A stretch of 64,000 nucleotides of DNA, from positions 3,579,001-3,643,000 of the forward strand of contig NZ_JAUSXC010000001.1 in the NCBI RefSeq assembly GCF_030823405.1, read 5' to 3'. Source of the stretch: Chryseobacterium ginsenosidimutans (GTDB lineage Bacteria; Bacteroidota; Bacteroidia; Flavobacteriales; Weeksellaceae). The notes beneath the pieces were generated by a model. It was not told where the DNA came from. It did not search any database and saw only the letters and a list, made by a program, of their open reading frames with translations. How positions within the stretch are numbered: the first letter of the stretch is position 1; each line of letters opens with the position of its first letter. This document shows positions 1-8,441 of this stretch, piece by piece. Position numbers and translations under genes: made by a program.

Positions 1-247
1 GATTGTAATGTTGCCGGCGCATAATGCCCTATAGTCCGGATTCTTTCTGCAACACTGTCAATCATTTATCCAGTTGCACATATTGGCTTTCAAAAAAGAC
101 ATGCTTATCATAAAAATCCGGACCTTCAATATTCCAGTGGGCATTTTTACTTTTTATATAAAGGAGGCTTTCGTCTGCCAGGATTCTAATCAGCTCATCA
201 GCAACAGCCTGACTCTTGGCTTCTTGTATTTCTGTTTTTGATTTCAT
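1..247 (-). pseudogene. dps: Dps/ferritin-like DNA-protection protein, 5' part, frameshifted and cut by window edge
   Basis: Dps proteins form dodecamers that oxidise and store iron and shield DNA during starvation and oxidative stress. The N-terminal 61 residues contain the Dps core AHWNIEGPDFYDKHVFFE, with the His, Asp and Glu ligands of the ferroxidase centre. The frame then meets a stop at positions 62-64. One extra A in the AAA at about 65-67 would restore the family sequence, continuing LDK-MIDSVAERIRTIGHYAP to the window edge. The gene is therefore either a real single-base-deletion pseudogene or carries a consensus error. The family is certain; whether it is broken in the cell is not. 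Confidence 0.85.
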
Positions 248-347
248 GTTTTCAATTTTTATTTACGGTTTTTTTATTTTTTTTGATTTTAATCGCATTT
301 CAAACCTATTGATAGCTTTAACACCTACTAATGAATTTAAATCTGTA

Positions 348-923
348 CTATTTGGTCGTTTTGTCTTTTAAAAGCTGTCCTTCCGAGGAAAAAAACAGGT
401 AATGTTTTGAAGGTCCTTTGTCTACTTCAATTTTATATACCTTCAGGAGATCCAGCGAACTGTCTCTAAATATTTCCTCTTTATCCTCAGCAACGTTATA
501 TGTACTGTATATACTTTTTCTAATCGCATCCGAAACTGTTTCGGGAAGATCTGTAATTCCTTTTTTATGAACTGCGATCTTTTTACCTTCTTTTGAATAA
601 ATAACCTTATGGTCGTGTCCGTCAATTACGAATTCTGCAATGTAATATTCAGGAACAGCACGCGAAAAAAGAAAAGGGTCATAATAATACCAATCATTGA
701 TAATATCAAATTCAGGGTATACGTACCATAATTCTCGGATCGCCATAGGATACTCTTTGGAAAAATTTTCAGTGACAGCTTTCGGAACTCTTTCTTTTAC
801 AATTTTAGTAGACTTCTGTTCTGTTTTTTGGGCAGATTTCTTTGTGCTCTGACCTGAAACGGCTGTTGTAAAAGCAACAGACATAAGTACTGCAACAAAT
901 ACACTTACAGTTTTATTTTTCAT
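348..923 (-). CDS. Exported PepSY-like protein
   Basis: About 191 residues from the chosen ATG at 923, which begins MKNKTVSVFVAVLMSVA and gives a clean signal peptide ending near TAVSGQ. An in-frame ATG six codons upstream would put a polar extension before the signal. After a Lys/Thr-rich linker the protein has two repeats of the PepSY-like pattern (VPKAVTENFSKEYP, then LPETVSDAIRKSIY), each followed by beta strands such as YYIAEFVIDGHDHKVIYS. This resembles the periplasmic putative beta-lactamase-inhibitor-like PepSY proteins common in Bacteroidota. It is probably periplasmic. No catalytic residues are evident and its partner is unknown. Confidence 0.65.
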   Translation of the reverse strand: MKNKTVSVFVAVLMSVAFTTAVSGQSTKKSAQKTEQKSTKIVKERVPKAVTENFSKEYPMAIRELWYVYPEFDIINDWYYYDPFLFSRAVPEYYIAEFVIDGHDHKVIYSKEGKKIAVHKKGITDLPETVSDAIRKSIYSTYNVAEDKEEIFRDSSLDLLKVYKIEVDKGPSKHYLFFSSEGQLLKDKTTK

Positions 924-1043
924 TGTTTTTAATTGAGACATTTTTTATGTGATTACTTGAATGTTAGAATAATACACTGATTAATACTTATCAACGATAA
1001 TAAATGAAACTTAAAAGCACCTTTTAATGCGGTGCTTTTAAGC

Positions 1044-1140
1044 ATTAATCCTCATGCTGCATCTCCTCTACTGATGCATGGTTAGCTTCATGATGCTTTG
1101 CAGCATTGTTAGTGTTTTTACCTTCAGATTGACAACGATT
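1044..1140 (-). other. Short open tail without a recognisable gene start
   Basis: Between the two neighbouring genes the minus strand has an open frame ending KHHEANHASVEEMQHED and a stop at about 1046. It looks like the C-terminus of a small charged protein. No plausible start codon with a leader is visible, and the upstream DNA holds three copies of an 8-bp TTTTTTGG repeat (about 1166-1192). It is either a relic or chance. Confidence 0.25.
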
Positions 1141-1248
1141 GACTCCTTTTTTTAAGGTTCCGTATTTTTTGGTTTTTTGGTTTTTTGGTTTTAGAAATAT
1201 CCTGTGGCTCCGCTTTGTCTTTAGAATCTCTGGTTTGATATCTCCTTT

Positions 1249-1680
1249 TCAGTCTATCTTAATTTCCTTGATTTGTTTTTTCTCCAAATTATTTTTAGCT
1301 ATATGGATGCTTAATAAGCCATCTTGATAATTAGCTTTAATTTGATCTTCGGTAATATTTTCCGGCAAACGAAAATTACGTGAAAAAGAAGAGATCGAAA
1401 ATTCTTTCCTTAGATAATTTTCTTGTTCTTCTTTATTTTCTGAACTTGTTTCTGCACTTATGGTCAGCAATCCGTTTTCACTTGATAGTTTAAAATCATC
1501 TTTCTTAAAACCAGGTGCTGAAACTTTTAATTCATAGGTACCATCCTTATCAATAATATTAACTGTAGGATACATATTATTAGCAAAAATGGAGTTACTG
1601 ACGAATCCATCGATATTCCAAAAATCTTCTATTATGGATTTAAGTGATGGAATAGTGTTGATTTTTTCTAAGGTTTTCAT
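1249..1680 (-). CDS. Small heat shock protein, HSP20/alpha-crystallin family
   Basis: A cytoplasmic ATP-independent holdase that binds unfolding proteins. From the chosen ATG at 1680 (MKTLEKINTIPS) it is 143 residues, normal for bacterial HSP20; an ATG eight codons upstream is less likely. The alpha-crystallin domain spans roughly residues 40-140: PTVNIIDKDGTYELKVSAPG opens it, and the conserved A-x(n)-GLL motif (ANYQDGLLSI) lies near the end. A short tail (QIKEIKID) carries the I-x-I oligomerisation motif. It sits with Dps and universal-stress genes on the same strand, suggesting a small stress cluster. Confidence 0.92.
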   Translation of the reverse strand: MKTLEKINTIPSLKSIIEDFWNIDGFVSNSIFANNMYPTVNIIDKDGTYELKVSAPGFKKDDFKLSSENGLLTISAETSSENKEEQENYLRKEFSISSFSRNFRLPENITEDQIKANYQDGLLSIHIAKNNLEKKQIKEIKID

Positions 1681-1976
1681 AAATAAAAGTTTTAAAATTA
1701 ACACTACAAAGGTATAAGGGGAGTAAGTTTCATACTATGACAGTGATCTCATTTTATAATGATTGTAATCACTAAATCCTTTTTTATTTTAATGATTTGA
1801 AGTTCCTGACTCTGAAGCATCAAGTTTTTGATTTTCTCTAGTTGATAAGCATTTGCTTTAGAAACTGTGTTGGTTTTCAACTCATTCAAAATACATGAAA
1901 GTAATTCTTTTTTTACATTTCAAAAACTGTCAGTCAATTCGTATTTACCTATAATTATTTTAAAAATGATCTTTTG

Positions 1977-2858
1977 CTAAAAAAGCAAGTTTCCGTCTTT
2001 TGGAATTATTAATAAAGGGATTTCCAAATGTTCCGCTTGTTTGGCTGCATGACTGTTATCTATTAAACGAGCAAAAAAACCTCTATGCTGATGCCCCATT
2101 ATTAACATATCAATATCTTTATCTTTCAATATGTCTAAACCGTAATCTATATTCTCACTGTAAATACAGTTATAACAGATATTCCCGTCTAGATTTTTAA
2201 AAAACAGTTCTTTTTTATACTCATACGATTGATCATCTGTAATATCATTAGCACTCTGCAAAATATAAGTAATTGAAAGTTCAGCATTAAAATACTTAGC
2301 AAATTCTATTAGCGATTGGGCTGTTTTTATGTCCTTTTTATTCAGATCTGTAGAAAAAGAAATTTTTTTTAATGGTCTATATTGATGGTTTGGGGGAATT
2401 AAAAGAAGCGGATATTTTGTGTTTTTAATCATTTTAATACTGTTGCTCCCAAAGATAGCGCGGGTAATCATTCCTGCTCCCTGCATGCCCATCACAATCA
2501 GCAAAGTTTTGTTGTTGTCTGCCCTATTATTAGTTACATAAACAGCATCACCTGCCTCGCATGAATAAGATATTGTAGGATGAAAAGGAAAAGCATCATC
2601 TCCCCATAAGATCCTACTTTTATCTTCCAATGCTTTCGCCAGCTTTTTTAATTCGCTGGTATTTCCTTCTATCAGTTCAGTATAGTCATATAATGGCCAT
2701 GAAACCTGACCAAACATCGGGTCTACGGAAGGCAGCATAAAGGCATGGCATAATTCAACATTCGCTTTCAGTGCATTACCCAAATTTAAAGCATAATATG
2801 CCGCATTTTTGGATGATTTTGAAAAATCGGTGGGTACCAAAATTGTTCTTATTATCAT
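1977..2858 (-). CDS. Tandem-domain universal stress protein
   Basis: 293 residues forming two UspA domains, residues 1-145 and 150-290. The first has the nucleotide-binding G-2x-G-9x-G-S signature (GMQGAGMITRAIFGSNS, about residues 124-140). The second has GHQHRGFFARLIDNSHA at the same place, lacking the second glycine, so only the first domain is likely to bind ATP. Such proteins act in survival under stress or low oxygen. The ATG overlaps the TGA of an upstream reading frame by the classic ATGA arrangement, so translation was probably coupled to a now-interrupted gene. Confidence 0.9.
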   Translation of the reverse strand: MIIRTILVPTDFSKSSKNAAYYALNLGNALKANVELCHAFMLPSVDPMFGQVSWPLYDYTELIEGNTSELKKLAKALEDKSRILWGDDAFPFHPTISYSCEAGDAVYVTNNRADNNKTLLIVMGMQGAGMITRAIFGSNSIKMIKNTKYPLLLIPPNHQYRPLKKISFSTDLNKKDIKTAQSLIEFAKYFNAELSITYILQSANDITDDQSYEYKKELFFKNLDGNICYNCIYSENIDYGLDILKDKDIDMLIMGHQHRGFFARLIDNSHAAKQAEHLEIPLLIIPKDGNLLF

Positions 2859-3292
2859 ATTTTATTTATATTAAATTTCTCTTCCAAAACATTATCAAAA
2901 TGATAAATATTTTTATAGAATACGGTCTCTCCTTTTTTATTAAATATGTCAGATGTGCAATATAGAGAGGAACTTGCTGCTAAAAAAAATCTCTTTTGTA
3001 ATTTTTCAGGGAAGAACTCTTGCGGATAATAATTGGAAAAAGATACCCCCCAACCGATAGGTACATCCCAGCAGCAATATCGCTTTTTTGCTTGGTATAG
3101 GTTCTGTACAGCATCTGTTAAAGCGTATTAAAATCCTTTTTTAGCATAAAATCTGATGACTGATTTTTGATAATGCAGCCTTGACAGATTGATATAATCC
3201 TTAAGAATCAATCCCTGTTTATATTTTTTAAATCCTGTTCCTGTAATAATAGAAATCAGAAAAAAGAACTGTAAACTCAGAAAGACTTTCAT
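2855..3292 (-). pseudogene. Interrupted ORF coupled to the universal stress gene (in-frame TAA)
   Basis: Not a recognised family. From an ATG at 3292 (MKVFLSLQFFFLISIITGTG, signal-peptide-like) the frame is open for 54 codons to a TAA at 3128-3130. It then stays open in the same frame for about 90 more codons, containing RYCCWDVPIGWGVSF and YPQEFFPEKLQKRFF. It ends in a TGA that overlaps the ATG of the universal stress gene. The long collinear open frame and the coupled end argue that this was one gene of about 145 codons with one nonsense mutation. Alternatively only the 54-residue 5' piece is expressed. Confidence 0.5.
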
Positions 3293-4380
3293 GATCTGCA
3301 ATTTAATACTTCAAATTTCCCAATTATAATAAGTATAAATAATGACCATAATCACGAAAAAAAATGATTTAATTTTAATGGGTTGAGAAAGCACAAATAG
3401 TATCGGCATGATCATCTCCGAATTTACAACCTGGTACAGAATGGTTAGCAGAACAGAATGCACAAAAATGGTATAGCCGATATCAGAAATAGCCACAGAT
3501 GCAGCAAAAGCCTCTGGTGAAATCCTTTCAAATTCCAGGCTCATATCCAAGATTACATTTGCCATAGGAGTTATTGGTCTAGGCATGCTTTCGGTACTTA
3601 TACTCTCAGCTTCTGCACCATATACCTTTGCCTTCTGCGGGAACGCAAGCTTAGAACTCAGATTTAAAAAGGCAGCAGGTTTTGTATAGATATAATATTT
3701 CTATCCTTATCGGACTAGCCATAAATTTCATTGGTTGATCCAGTAAAAGCTCATGTTTATACTACTGTACTCAACAGAGAATATACTTATATGCTCAACA
3801 TTCAATAGCGATGATATGATGATAAACTAATCAAAGCTAAGCAGGAAATTTATAGAGGTCACTCTTCGCTGCAGTACTGCTTTAGGAGACTTCTTATTTA
3901 AAGTTTTCAAATTCCTGTTTTCAGGCTTGCAAGCTTTATGACAAGCCGTTCTTTTCTGCTTTCTTTCAGTATATCAATCCAGGCTTCCTGCGTTCATATC
4001 TGATTGCCTGCTTCCTTGCTGTATAACAGTACTGCAATCATTCCGGTATCTTGTCAGGCCGGCCGGATATTCTGATAGCAAGCTGTTCTGCTTTCCGTCA
4101 TTCCTGCTTTCTTGCTTTCTTGCAGGCAAGATTGTCTGCTTTTTTGAATATATGCTGTCTGCTATTCGTGACGTACGGGCTGCCTGTCTTCCTGCCATCA
4201 TTCAAAGGCAAAGAACTCATCAAATTCATTCGATTATATGCCTGTAACATTATTTGGCGACCAGTGGTATTGTTTGGAACTATCGCACAATGCAATGCTA
4301 TTGGGAACAGAGCTTTACTTTGTATAGTGATTTTTATTAATAGATTTATGCAAAAGTCTTTTGACAAAATGGAGAGTAAT
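3293..4380. other. Non-coding or decayed stretch with CTTGC-rich DNA
   Basis: Between 3311 and 3700 both strands have open frames of about 80-130 codons. On the plus strand a tail reads GIADISEIATDAAKASGEIL followed by a hydrophobic helix; on the minus strand a hydrophobic frame ends at 3311. I cannot decide which, if either, was coding. From about 3895 to 4200 the DNA is rich in CTTGC/CTGCTT words, including the palindrome GCTTGCAAGC at 3926-3935. DNA of this kind commonly precedes mobilisation genes in Bacteroidota elements. Long open frames between 4050 and 4660 on both strands overlap the hairpin array and look like chance. Confidence 0.4.
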
Positions 4381-4383
4381 AGG

Positions 4384-4456
4384 AACGGCTTCGAGCCGTT
4401 TATCCCTGTTACATCAATCCGTCCCGCAGGACGGATTTTTGTGTTCAACAGAACAC
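4384..4456. repeat. Array of three perfect hairpins upstream of mobilisation genes
   Basis: Three perfect inverted repeats follow each other. At 4384-4400, AACGGCT and AGCCGTT flank TCG. At 4417-4436, ATCCGTCC and GGACGGAT flank CGCA. At 4441-4456, GTGTTC and GAACAC flank AACA. None is followed by a T-run typical of terminators. Together with the larger inverted repeat that follows they resemble the structured leading region of a transfer origin. Confidence 0.7.
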
Positions 4457-4521
4457 GGCAAGTTGTGTTTTGAGCATCTCGAAACGTTTTCGGATGCGCA
4501 AAACAACTTGCCCTTGCAGGG
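4457..4521. other. oriT: Candidate origin of transfer (oriT)
   Basis: A long imperfect inverted repeat runs from GGCAAGTTGT at 4457 to its partner ending CTTGCC at 4512. Each arm is about 27 bases with a small bulge, and GAAAC-GTTTTC forms the centre. A small CCCTTGCAGGG hairpin follows at 4511-4521. It lies about 50 bp before the MobA-like gene and the relaxase, where oriT lies in related mobilisable elements. The nick site cannot be assigned by eye. Confidence 0.5.
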
Positions 4522-4573
4522 AGCAGAAAACAATCTCCGAAGTCGATGTTTTGTAAATTTAATTGGATAAATG

Positions 4574-5011
4574 ATGAGTGAACATAATGGTAAACCACAG
4601 AAAAAGACAGGACGCCGTCCAAAGACGGATCCTGCCAAGATTCGATATACGATCTCATTTAATGAGGTGGAACATTCCCGTTTTCTTGAACTTTTTGACC
4701 AGTCGGAAATGAAAGTAAAGGCTCATTTTATAACCTCGTGCATTTTCGAAAAGACGATCAAGACCATTAAAGTGGATAAGGGAACGGTGGATTTTTATAT
4801 GCGATTGACCTCATTTCACAGCCAGTTTCGGGCTGTTGGGGTCAACTACAATCAGATCGTGAAACTGTTATACAATAATTTTTCTGAAAAAAAGGCAGCC
4901 GCGCTTCTCTATAAATTGGAGAAACAAACTATAGAAATGGTTGACATTTTCAAAAAAGTAAAAAAACTGACAGAAGAATTTGATGAAAAATATTTGAAAA
5001 ATTCAGAATAA
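4574..5011 (+). CDS. MobA/MobC-like relaxosome accessory protein
   Basis: About 145 residues. It starts with a basic tail (KPQKKTGRRPKTDPAKIRY), followed by a ribbon-helix-helix-like segment (YTISFNEVEHSRFLELFDQS) and a mobilisation-protein region including YMRLTSFHSQFRAVGVNYNQ. In this family the GVNYNQ region is typical of relaxosome proteins that bind oriT and help the relaxase nick. The ATG at 4574 is preferred over one a codon earlier. The stop at 5011 is followed at once by the relaxase ATG at 5013, so the two form an operon. Confidence 0.8.
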   Translation: MSEHNGKPQKKTGRRPKTDPAKIRYTISFNEVEHSRFLELFDQSEMKVKAHFITSCIFEKTIKTIKVDKGTVDFYMRLTSFHSQFRAVGVNYNQIVKLLYNNFSEKKAAALLYKLEKQTIEMVDIFKKVKKLTEEFDEKYLKNSE

Positions 5012-5012
5012 A

Positions 5013-6290
5013 ATGATCGCAAAAATTGGAAGAAGCAGTAATCTCTACAGCGCATTATCCTATAACCATATAAAAATTGAAAAGGAAAAAGGTGAAATTT
5101 TATTGATGAACAAAATGATTGAAACGACTGACGGAAGCTACTCTGTTTCTCAATTGGCGAAATCATTTGAACCTTATCTCTTAGCAAATAGAAATACTGA
5201 AAAGCATACGCTGCATATTTCTTTGAATCCTGATCCTAAAGATAAGGTCACTGATGAAAAATACAAAGAAATGGCGCAACAGTATATGACTGAAATGGGT
5301 TATGGCGATCAGCCTTTCATCGTGTTCAAACATACCGATATTGACCGCAGTCACATCCATATCGTTTCAGTTTGTGTAGATGAAGAAGGAAAAAAGATCT
5401 CTGATCAATTTGAAAAGATTCGCTCAATGAAAGCCTGCCGGGAACTGGAAAATAAATTCGGTCTTATATCCGCAAGCAGTAAAAAACATCAGCGGGATGA
5501 TAAGATTTTCCGCCCCGTAAATTACCAGGCCAGTGATATGAAAAGTCAAATAGCTGCCGTTGTTCGTCATTTGCCAGACTATTACAAATTTCAGACTTTG
5601 GGGGAGTACAATGCCTTGCTTTACGTGTTCAATATAACCACCGAAAAAGTGGAGGGAGAATTTATGGGAAAGCACTGGCAGGGTTTATTGTATTTTCCAT
5701 TAAATGAGAAAGGCGAAAGATCCGGACATCCGTTCAAGGCTTCCTTATTCGGAAAAAATGCAGGACTTCCAGCTGTGGAACAGCATTGTGCAAAATGTAA
5801 AACAGCTTTAAAGGATTCCCCGATCAAACACACCCTAAAATCTACAATTACTCAAGCCTTGCAAAGCACAACAGATGAGCAGACCTTTATAAAGCAATTG
5901 ATGAACAAGGGCATTGACGTCTTGGTACGCCGGAATAATGCAGGACGTATTTACGGGATAACTTTTATAGACCACAACTCTAAGACGGTGTGGAACGGTT
6001 CACGATTGGGAAAGGAACTTTCTGCCAATACCTTTAACGATTATTGGAACAATAACATCAAACCCGATATCAAAGAGCCGGTTAAACAGCAATCGAAAAC
6101 ATCAAGAACAAATGATGTGAATCTTCCTACGCAAGAAACGCATTATTTGTTCGACCTCCTCAATTCTACTGAAAAGCAAGAAGACGGTTTGATTGAAGCA
6201 TTAGGCGGTTTATTGCCCGAAGCACAAGGCGAAGATTACGAAGAGCAGGATTTTGCCAATAAGATGAAGAAAAAAAGGAGAAGAAATTAA
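5013..6290 (+). CDS. Relaxase / mobilisation nuclease (MobB-like)
   Basis: 425 residues. The relaxase nicks oriT, stays covalently bound to DNA by a tyrosine and is carried into the recipient. The metal-binding three-histidine motif is visible as HTDIDRSHIHIVS (His107, His114, His116). The N-terminal YSALSYNHIKIEKEKGE segment (Tyr12, Tyr17) matches the position of the catalytic tyrosine in this family. The C-terminus is charged and ends in KMKKKRRRN. Length and order with the upstream accessory gene are normal. The usual next gene, the coupling protein, lies about 5 kb away instead of adjacent. Confidence 0.9.
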   Translation: MIAKIGRSSNLYSALSYNHIKIEKEKGEILLMNKMIETTDGSYSVSQLAKSFEPYLLANRNTEKHTLHISLNPDPKDKVTDEKYKEMAQQYMTEMGYGDQPFIVFKHTDIDRSHIHIVSVCVDEEGKKISDQFEKIRSMKACRELENKFGLISASSKKHQRDDKIFRPVNYQASDMKSQIAAVVRHLPDYYKFQTLGEYNALLYVFNITTEKVEGEFMGKHWQGLLYFPLNEKGERSGHPFKASLFGKNAGLPAVEQHCAKCKTALKDSPIKHTLKSTITQALQSTTDEQTFIKQLMNKGIDVLVRRNNAGRIYGITFIDHNSKTVWNGSRLGKELSANTFNDYWNNNIKPDIKEPVKQQSKTSRTNDVNLPTQETHYLFDLLNSTEKQEDGLIEALGGLLPEAQGEDYEEQDFANKMKKKRRRN

Positions 6291-6389
6291 CAAATAATTA
6301 CCATCCCGGACGCCAAAAAAATAAAACCCTCTATTTTAAGAAGGTTTTAAATGTAATGCTGTAATTAATATTGATGGTTACAATATTTT

Positions 6390-6560
6390 ACTTCAACAAA
6401 TCTCCCATTCCAAAAGCCGTTAACGCTTTGTTATATTCAACTTGTACGGCATCATTTGCAGCTTTGATGTATTGTCCTGTGAACGGGTCAACATTGGTTC
6501 TTAGTCTGCCTGACTTCTTATAACAAAATCGTGGAAGGTTTTTAGTTTATCAAAAGTAAA
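6390..6560 (-). pseudogene. C-terminal remnant of an unrecognised protein
   Basis: The minus strand encodes an open tail containing SGRLRTNVDPFTGQYIKAAN and ending FGMGDLLK with a stop at about 6390. It joins in another frame to a segment reading SFTFDKLKTFHDFVIR at 6500-6560. The two pieces look like one short gene split by a frameshift. I do not recognise the family. Confidence 0.35.
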
Positions 6561-6568
6561 TGATACTT

Positions 6569-6718
6569 TTAATGGAAACTAGCCCTAAACTCTAGCGGGC
6601 TTTGCCTGGTTTTAGCTTTAAATAAGCGACTGAAAGATTGCAAATATTCAAAACCTAATTCATACGCTATTTCTGAAATTGATAAATTAGAAGTAGATAA
6701 TTTTTCTTTTGCTTTTCA
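6569..6718 (-). pseudogene. AraC-family regulator, C-terminal fragment
   Basis: Only the last 48 codons remain, ending at a TAA at 6569-6571. The second helix-turn-helix of AraC proteins is clear: SEIAYELGFEYLQSFSRLFK, then the typical TRQSPLEFR end. A TGA precedes the fragment, and no N-terminal domain is found upstream. It is a remnant, possibly of the regulator that once accompanied nearby cargo. Confidence 0.75.
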
Positions 6719-6789
6719 AAAATCAGACTTTTTATTGATTTTTACGAAGACTAAAATTCTGATTAATAATTTTGATAGAAACTTTGAAT

Positions 6790-7032
6790 ATGAGTAAAGG
6801 GAATAACATATATTTTGAAGATAGACGGAGTTGAGATTAGATTTAGTGGAAAAATAGCAGGATATTTAAAATCTGAATTTAAATTGATGAAAGGGTCGTT
6901 GGATTTATTAATGAAGAATATCAATTTCCAAATAATAGGATGACCGTTAATTTTTTAGAAGATACCGCTGTAAATAAATTTTGTTTAGTTTTATTAATTA
7001 TAGCTACTGTAAATTATTGGGGTCCCAATTAA
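6790..7032 (+). pseudogene. Decayed small ORF with frameshifts
   Basis: Pieces in different frames follow each other on the plus strand. The first is an ATG reading MSKGNNIYFEDRRS. The second is EIRFSGKIAGYLKSEFKLM. The third ends VNFLEDTAVNKFCLVLLIIA and then a stop near 7032. Each junction needs a one- or two-base shift. The pattern of a basic N-terminus, strands and a C-terminal hydrophobic helix faintly resembles tubby/scramblase-like small proteins, but this is a guess. Confidence 0.4.
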
Positions 7033-7104
7033 ATAGTTTAAAGGCCATCTATGATTAGTATCCAGATTCTATTTTAATCCGTCGACAATAGAAACCATTG
7101 ATTA

Positions 7105-8427
7105 CTAAATTCCCAGCCATTGTAATGCTAACACGCCAGCTAATCCAGTAATGGACACCAGGGTTTCCATAAGCGTCCAGGAGCGAAACGTATCCTTTAT
7201 ACTAAGTCCAAAATAAGATTTAAACATCCAAAAACCTGGATCATTAACATGTGAGAACATCAGACTGCCTGCACCAGTTGCCAACACCATCAATTCCGGA
7301 GTAACCTCGCCAGCCTGTACTATAGGTAGCATAATACCAGCCGCCGTAAGCCCAGCAACACTAGCTGAACCTATAACCAGGCGAATAATCCCTGCGATAG
7401 ACCAGGCAAGTACAAGTGGCGACAGACTGAGATTGTTTGTCAAATTTGCTATATAGTTAGCTACGCCACTATCCACTAGTATCTGCTTGAAAACGCCGGA
7501 TGCCGCAATAATAAAAAGGATCATAGTTATGCCACGGAAGGCTTCTTCCACACTTTCCGACTGTTGCTTTAAGCTTTTACCTTGCCGAATACCCATCGTG
7601 TACATAGCCAATAGGCATGCAACCATTAAAGCAATAATAGGATCCCCTAGAAACTGTAGAGCTATCAGCCAAAATGACCCTTCCGGCAATATCAAATAAG
7701 AAAAAGAACCCAACGCTATCAGCAATATTGGAAACAGGCCTGTGAACAGACTAATTCCAAACCCCGGAAGTCTTCCTTCATCATCTTGACGTTTTTGAGG
7801 GAAAAATTCTGGGGGCGGGTTAGTTGTGATGCCTTTAAGCGTTCGTCCAAATAAAGGCCCGCCAATAAGGATTGCAGGAATCGCCACGATAACACCATAG
7901 GCCATCGTCAAGCCTATGTCAGCTTTAAAGGTAAGCGCTATGGCCATAGCTCCAGGGTGGGGAGGAAGATAACCATGCGTTACGGATAGCGCTGCTAATA
8001 GTGGAATAGCTACATACAGCATAGGCAATTTGTTAGACGCACAAACCATAAAAACAAATGGCACCAATACGATAAATCCAACATTGTAAAATAACGGTAT
8101 GCCTACTAAAAAGCCCGTAAGCACCATTGCCCACGGTAAATTCTTTTCGCCGAATACCGCTGTCAATACCGTTGTGATGCGCTCTGCAGCACCGCCTTCT
8201 GTCATCAATTTTCCAAGAACTGATCCAAAGGCCAACAAAAGTCCTAATTGTCCCATAGTACTACTTGCTCCTGTCTCAACAGATTTAAGGATTTCCACAA
8301 CGCTCATTCGCATGGCAAAGCCCACGGCGATAGATGTAATAAGCAAGGAAAATACAGTGTTTAGTCTGATTACAGTTACTAAAATGAGTAGCATAACCAC
8401 TCCAAATATGATAATTAATAAAGGCAT
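7105..8427 (-). CDS. gntP: Gluconate:H+ symporter, GntP family
   Basis: 440 residues with about 12-14 hydrophobic segments, the normal size for GntP permeases that import gluconate and related sugar acids. Family features seen include the opening pair of helices, VTHGYLPPHPGAMAIALTFK near residue 150, and the C-terminal GAGSLMFSHVNDPGFWMFK with the conserved His-Asn-Asp-Pro. It begins 14 bases after the gluconokinase stop on the same strand, so kinase and permease are one operon. Substrate could be gluconate or another aldonate. The pair sits between mobilisation genes, suggesting cargo. Confidence 0.93.
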   Translation of the reverse strand: MPLLIIIFGVVMLLILVTVIRLNTVFSLLITSIAVGFAMRMSVVEILKSVETGASSTMGQLGLLLAFGSVLGKLMTEGGAAERITTVLTAVFGEKNLPWAMVLTGFLVGIPLFYNVGFIVLVPFVFMVCASNKLPMLYVAIPLLAALSVTHGYLPPHPGAMAIALTFKADIGLTMAYGVIVAIPAILIGGPLFGRTLKGITTNPPPEFFPQKRQDDEGRLPGFGISLFTGLFPILLIALGSFSYLILPEGSFWLIALQFLGDPIIALMVACLLAMYTMGIRQGKSLKQQSESVEEAFRGITMILFIIAASGVFKQILVDSGVANYIANLTNNLSLSPLVLAWSIAGIIRLVIGSASVAGLTAAGIMLPIVQAGEVTPELMVLATGAGSLMFSHVNDPGFWMFKSYFGLSIKDTFRSWTLMETLVSITGLAGVLALQWLGI

Positions 8428-8441
8428 AGCGATTGTTATAA

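Noticed and set aside
1166..1192. Three 8-bp tandem repeats (TTTTTTGG) considered as a CRISPR or phase-variable repeat
   Set aside because: Too short and few for CRISPR, and they lie outside any supported reading frame.
3311..3586. 91-codon minus-strand frame starting MPRPITPMANVILDMSLEFE
   Set aside because: An equally long plus-strand frame overlaps it with a more membrane-protein-like composition, so I could not support either as a gene.
4098..4658. Long open frame on the minus strand overlapping the hairpin array
   Set aside because: It runs across the perfect hairpins and the start of the MobA-like gene, has no family resemblance, and competing frames of similar length exist on the plus strand.
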